The position numbers and the translations under genes were made by a program. Positions 60,461 through 64,000 of a stretch of 64,000 nt of DNA are shown one piece after another (the first letter of the stretch is position 1; every line of letters starts with the position of its first letter). The notes under the pieces were generated by a model. The model searched no databases, had not been told where the DNA came from, and saw nothing but the letters and a program-made list of their open reading frames with translations. The DNA lies in assembly GCF_040045035.1 (NCBI RefSeq), contig NZ_JBDZDS010000004.1:248001-312000 (forward strand), given 5' to 3'. This stretch comes from Pseudaminobacter sp040045035 (GTDB lineage: Bacteria > Pseudomonadota > Alphaproteobacteria > Rhizobiales > Rhizobiaceae).

Positions 60461-61657
60461 CTACGCCGCGGCCTTGCTCTCCAGAAAACTACCGATGCGC
60501 TCCAGCGCGCGCAGAATGTTTTCTTCCGAATTGGCGTAGGAGAGGCGGATATAGCCTTCGCCGAGCACGCCGAAATCCGGCCCGCCGATCAGCGCCACGC
60601 CGGCTTCCTCCAGAAGCGCGCTCGCGAGCTTCTTCGATTTCCAGCCGGTGCTGGCGACGTTCGGGAAGGCGTAGAAGGCGCCCTTGGGCGTGATGCAGGA
60701 AATGCCGGGCAGGGCGTTCAGCCCTTCGACCACCAGTGTGCGGCGCCTGTCGAAGGCGCGCATCATCTTTTCGACCTCGTCCTGAGGGCCGTCTATGGCG
60801 GCGATGCCGGCCCACTGGCTCGGCGCGTTGACGCAGGACCAGCAATTGACCGCCAGCTTGCGCACCTTGTCGTAGAGATGCGCGCCTTTCTCGCCGTTCG
60901 GCCAGATAGACCAGCCCATGCGCCAGCCGGTCATGGCCCAGGTTTTGGACCAGCCGTTCAGCACGATCAGCCGGTGGCGGATTTCGGGAAACTGCAGCAG
61001 AGAGCAGTGCTGCTCGCGGTCATAGGTCATGACGTCGTAGATCTCGTCGGAGAGGATCGCAACGTGCGGATGCGCCTCCAGCCCCTTCACCAGCTTTTCG
61101 ATCTCGGCGCGCGGGGTGACGCCGCCGGTCGGGTTGGCCGGCGAGTTGAGGATCAGGAGCCGCGTCTTCGGCGTGATCAGCGACAGCGTCTCCTCGGCCG
61201 AGAAGGCAAAGCCGTTCGCCTCGCGCATCGGCACGGGGATGGGCGCGGCACCCGTGAACTCGATCATCGAGCGGTAGATGGGAAAGCCCGGATCGGGGTA
61301 CAGAATTTCGGTGCCCGGTTCGGCGAACATCAGGATCGCGGCGAACATGGTTGGCTTGCCGCCGGGCATGATCATCACGCTCTCGGGCGAAACCTCCACG
61401 CCGGTGGTGGCAAGCGTGCGCCGCACCACCGCCTCACGCGTGGCGAGCAGGCCATTGGCCGGCGTGTAGCCGTGGTGGCCGTCGCGCAGCGCCCTGATCG
61501 CCGCTTCCACGATGTGGTCCGGCGTGCGGAAATCGGGCTGGCCGATGCCCAGATTGACGATGTCGCGGCCCTCATGCGCAAGCTGGGTGGCGCGGGCCAG
61601 CACGGCAAAGGCATTTTCTTCGCCGAGACGGTCGAAGGCGGCAATCGTTTGGAGCAT
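60461..61657 (-). CDS. PLP-dependent class I/II aminotransferase
   Basis: The 398-residue fold-type I aminotransferase has IVNLGIGQPDFRTPDHI, the HGYTPANGL active-site loop, NSPANPTGG, SDEIYDVM and the PLP Lys in NGWSKTWAMTGWRMGW. The C-terminal Arg is in YIRLSYANSEEN. It is an aspartate/aromatic-type aminotransferase; the exact substrate cannot be told. It is divergent to the acetyltransferase gene. Confidence 0.9.
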   Translation of the reverse strand: MLQTIAAFDRLGEENAFAVLARATQLAHEGRDIVNLGIGQPDFRTPDHIVEAAIRALRDGHHGYTPANGLLATREAVVRRTLATTGVEVSPESVMIMPGGKPTMFAAILMFAEPGTEILYPDPGFPIYRSMIEFTGAAPIPVPMREANGFAFSAEETLSLITPKTRLLILNSPANPTGGVTPRAEIEKLVKGLEAHPHVAILSDEIYDVMTYDREQHCSLLQFPEIRHRLIVLNGWSKTWAMTGWRMGWSIWPNGEKGAHLYDKVRKLAVNCWSCVNAPSQWAGIAAIDGPQDEVEKMMRAFDRRRTLVVEGLNALPGISCITPKGAFYAFPNVASTGWKSKKLASALLEEAGVALIGGPDFGVLGEGYIRLSYANSEENILRALERIGSFLESKAAA

Positions 61658-61742
61658 GGTTCACGCCTGTGTGGTTCTTTTGTAGAGAATGCGTTTTTGT
61701 GAGGCTTTCGGCCAAGGAAAGTCAATCGTAAGGGAACATGGG

Positions 61743-62429
61743 ATGACGATTGATCTGGCAAATTGGCAGCCGCGGCCGCGGCCCGAGCGCAAGGTGCTCG
61801 AGGGGCGCTACGTGCGGCTGGAACCGCTCGACCCGGCAAAGCATGGCGACGGGCTGTTTGCGGCATCTTCGGTGCCGGATGCCGGTGACCGTTTCCGCTG
61901 GCTGCCGGAATATCCGCCGGAAACCCGCGAAGGCTTCCAACCCTGGCTCGACAAGGCGAAGGCCAGCGAGGACCCGCTCTATTTCACCGTCATCGACAAG
62001 GCGAGCGGCGAGATCGCCGGCCGGCAGACCTTGATGCGCATCGATCCGGCCAATGGCGTCATCGAGATCGGCAACATCTATTGGGGGCCGGTGATCTCGC
62101 GCAAGCCCGCCGCCACCGAGGCACAGTTCCTGTTCATGCAATATGCCTTCGACGAGCTCGGTTATCGCCGCTACGAGTGGAAGTGCAACAACGCCAACCT
62201 GCCGTCGAAGCGGGCGGCCGAGCGCTTCGGCTTCAAGTTCGAAGGCATTTTCCGCCAACACCTCGTCGTGAAGGGCAAGAATCGCGATACGGCTTGGTAC
62301 TCCGTCATCGACGGCGAATGGCCTGCGCTGAAACGCGCCTATGAGAACTGGCTCGATCCGGCTAATTTCGACGCCGACGGCCACCAGAAGCGGCGGCTGG
62401 AAGATTTTCGCGCCACGGTCGACGCGTAA
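61743..62429 (+). CDS. GNAT family N-acetyltransferase (RimJ/RimL type)
   Basis: The 228-residue protein begins MTIDLANWQPRPRPERKVLEGRYVRLEPLDPAKHGDGLF. The middle contains GVIEIGNIYWGPVISRKPAATEAQFLFMQYAFDELGYRRYEWKCNNANLPSKRAAERFGFKFEGIFRQHLVVKGKNRDTAWYSVID, the RimJ/RimL acetyl-CoA fold. The acceptor is unknown. The ATG at 61743 replaces an artificial upstream extension. Confidence 0.9.
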   Translation: MTIDLANWQPRPRPERKVLEGRYVRLEPLDPAKHGDGLFAASSVPDAGDRFRWLPEYPPETREGFQPWLDKAKASEDPLYFTVIDKASGEIAGRQTLMRIDPANGVIEIGNIYWGPVISRKPAATEAQFLFMQYAFDELGYRRYEWKCNNANLPSKRAAERFGFKFEGIFRQHLVVKGKNRDTAWYSVIDGEWPALKRAYENWLDPANFDADGHQKRRLEDFRATVDA

Positions 62430-62458
62430 CCGGCAGGACGGCGCACACAGGATTGGGA

Positions 62459-62671
62459 ATGACGATGGACACAGGCAACCGAAACTCGTTGATCGCCGCC
62501 GCGGTGATCATGCTGGGCTTCGGCCTCGTCGCCTATTTCCTGCCCACCATCATGCTGGCCGTCGGCGGCTTTTCGCCGGTGGCGGCGGTGGCGATCGCCG
62601 TATTGTTCGTCTCGGCTCTCTTCATCGTCTTCTGGCTGCGCGGCCGCAGCCAGCGCAAGCGGCCGCACTGA
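62459..62671 (+). CDS. Small membrane protein
   Basis: A 70-residue protein with two hydrophobic helices (about residues 12-34 and 40-60) and a basic C-terminus (LRGRSQRKRPH). It begins 30 bp after the acetyltransferase stop and may be cotranscribed. An ATG at 62465 is also possible, with GGGAATG upstream. No family is recognised. Confidence 0.65.
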   Translation: MTMDTGNRNSLIAAAVIMLGFGLVAYFLPTIMLAVGGFSPVAAVAIAVLFVSALFIVFWLRGRSQRKRPH

Positions 62672-62717
62672 CAAGCATCCCCGTCGGCGCCGCCGGCCAT
62701 GATCCGGCGGTGCCCGT

Positions 62718-64000
62718 TCAGGCGGATGCAAGCTGCTGCAAATCCTTGGCGCGGGGCAGGGCGAGCACCGAGCGCAGGCCGCCACCCGGACGGTTTTGAA
62801 GCGTTACGTCGCCGCCAAAACTCCGCGCGGTGTTGCGGGCGATCGTCAGCCCCAGGCCGAAGCCGCCGGTCTGGCGGTTTCGCGACGCCTCGACGCGCGT
62901 GAACGGGCGGAACACTTTTTCCATCTGCGCTTCGGGTATTCCCGGCCCATCGTCGTCGATGGTCAGTATTATGTCGGTCTGGGTCTGCGAAAGGCTGAGG
63001 CGGGCGGCGCCCCCATATTTGACGGCATTGTCGATGAGGTTGGTTATGCAGCGCCGCAGCGGAACGGCGTGGCCGAGGCAGATCATGCCGCGCCCGCGCG
63101 GCATGGTCTCGTCGAAGACGACGTGGGGATTGTCGTCGGCGATGGAATCCACGAGCGACCAGAAATCGATCCGCTCCAGCTCGCCGGTCTCGCCGCTGTG
63201 GGTGGCGAAGTCCAGAACCGACGAGGAAATTGCCTCGATGTCGGCCAGGTTCTGCATCAGTGCGGTCTTGAGAGGCGATTTGCGCAGCAGCTCGAGGCGC
63301 AGGCGGATGCGGGTCAGGGGCGTCCGCAGGTCGTGCGCGAGTGCCGCGGCCAACAGCTCCCTGTCCTCGACATATTCCCGCAGGCGGGCCTGCATCGTGT
63401 TCACCGCCCGCGCGGCGGACTTGTATTCGCTGCTGCCGCGCTCGGGCAATGGCTGGCTTTTCAGATCCTCGCCGATGCGCTGGACGGCACTTTCGAGGGC
63501 ACGATAGGGCGCGGTGAGGCGGCGTATCGCCCAGATCGACAGCAGCACCACCGCCACCACCACCGAGGCATAGAGCGGCAGGCTTTGCGTGGTCAGGATC
63601 GGGCTGAGCGGTGTCGAAGGCATGATGAAGTTCAGCCACTGCCCGTCCTTGAACTCGATCGACGCGATCAGCGTGTCGCTTTTGGTGAAGTCCGCCGCGA
63701 GGTTGAGGAGTTCGCGTTCGATGCTGCCGAGATCGTCCTTGGTGGAGACCGTGCCGGCATTGGCATTCGATTGGGCGATCGGCGACTCGCGCCGGACCCG
63801 CGCTTCCTCCACGCCGTATTTCGACAGGCGTCCGACGATGATGTCTTCCATCTCCGCCATTTCGTCGTCGTCGGGGATGGAGGAGGTGATGGCCGGCTCG
63901 TCCGAAATGGACAGGACATAGGGGGGCACGGAGAGCCCGGCGGCGATGTTCTTGCGCTGTTCGGGCGTGGCATCGTACATGAGCTTGACCAGCGACTGGG
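62718..64000 (-). CDS. Sensor histidine kinase, 5' end outside window
   Basis: The frame stays open to the window edge at 64000, so the N-terminus is missing. A periplasmic domain is followed by a membrane helix (SLPLYASVVVAVVLLSIWAIRR), a HAMP-like region, the phospho-acceptor His in LAHDLRTPLTRIRLRLELL, the N box NLIDNAVKYG and G boxes (DDGPGIP, GGFGLGL). It autophosphorylates and passes phosphate to a response regulator, expected just beyond the window. The EnvZ/PfeS-like layout is of the classic HATPase type. Confidence 0.9.
   Translation of the reverse strand, partial: QSLVKLMYDATPEQRKNIAAGLSVPPYVLSISDEPAITSSIPDDDEMAEMEDIIVGRLSKYGVEEARVRRESPIAQSNANAGTVSTKDDLGSIERELLNLAADFTKSDTLIASIEFKDGQWLNFIMPSTPLSPILTTQSLPLYASVVVAVVLLSIWAIRRLTAPYRALESAVQRIGEDLKSQPLPERGSSEYKSAARAVNTMQARLREYVEDRELLAAALAHDLRTPLTRIRLRLELLRKSPLKTALMQNLADIEAISSSVLDFATHSGETGELERIDFWSLVDSIADDNPHVVFDETMPRGRGMICLGHAVPLRRCITNLIDNAVKYGGAARLSLSQTQTDIILTIDDDGPGIPEAQMEKVFRPFTRVEASRNRQTGGFGLGLTIARNTARSFGGDVTLQNRPGGGLRSVLALPRAKDLQQLASA

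Noticed and set aside
60440..61702. Plus-strand ORF of 420 codons
   Set aside because: It is antisense to the aminotransferase, whose PLP motifs are clear.

Overview
The window reads as a high-GC alphaproteobacterial chromosome, most likely Hyphomicrobiales (Phyllobacteriaceae/Rhizobiaceae-like). That placement is an inference from base composition, codon use and gene content, because no rRNA or other marker gene is present. It has three parts: a Mu-like prophage, a pair of tandem genomic islands at a tRNA-Arg gene, and ordinary chromosome.

Positions 1 to about 29.1 kb hold most of a Mu-like transposable prophage, all on the + strand and in Mu order. It starts inside the MuA transposase and continues with MuB, small early genes, DUF3164, GemA and a Mor-type activator. 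Next come lysis (endolysin, holin-like protein, overlapping spanins), gp25/26/27, large terminase, portal, gpF, a protease-capsid fusion, connectors, sheath, tube, a frameshifted tail chaperone, a tape measure with near-identical internal repeats, gpN, gpP, gp45 to gp48 and a beta-helix tail fibre. It closes with a strong terminator at 29041-29067. Two similar hairpin elements, before the lysis genes (5186-5217) and before the capsid genes (12391-12419), are candidate binding sites for the Mor-like activator.

Positions 29.25 to 48.44 kb are two tandem islands built on tRNA-Arg(CCG). The intact tRNA lies on the minus strand at 29253-29329. A composite site (tRNA 5' half on the minus strand, about 110 bp of tRNA leader with a promoter, then an inverted tRNA 3' half) occurs three times without internal gaps, near 29.3, 45.1 and 48.24 kb. 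Homology between copies begins exactly at the anticodon loop, which fits site-specific insertion there. Island A (about 15.8 kb) carries a type I restriction-modification operon hsdM-hsdS-hsdR with a coupled SprT/YgjP-like metallopeptidase, a serine recombinase, palindrome-rich DNA, an unrecognised Cys-cluster protein, a tyrosine integrase beside a cluster of ATGTTGACA repeats, a small ORF and an AvcD-type anti-phage dCTP deaminase. Relics of a second type I system (hsdR 3' end, hsdM 5' end) remain. Island B (about 3 kb) carries a subtilisin-like autotransporter and a broken LuxR-type regulator.

Positions 48.5 to 64 kb are chromosomal: fatty acid desaturase, a frame-disrupted secreted protein, a FUSC/DUF1656/HlyD efflux operon, a CPBP protease, a CHASE4-type GGDEF protein, an ArsR/SRPBCC pair with two palindromic operators, a small unlabelled gene, cytochrome c, a GST-like protein, a SnoaL-like protein, a cupin, a YigZ/IMPACT protein, a PLP aminotransferase, a GNAT acetyltransferase, a small membrane protein and a sensor histidine kinase cut by the window end.
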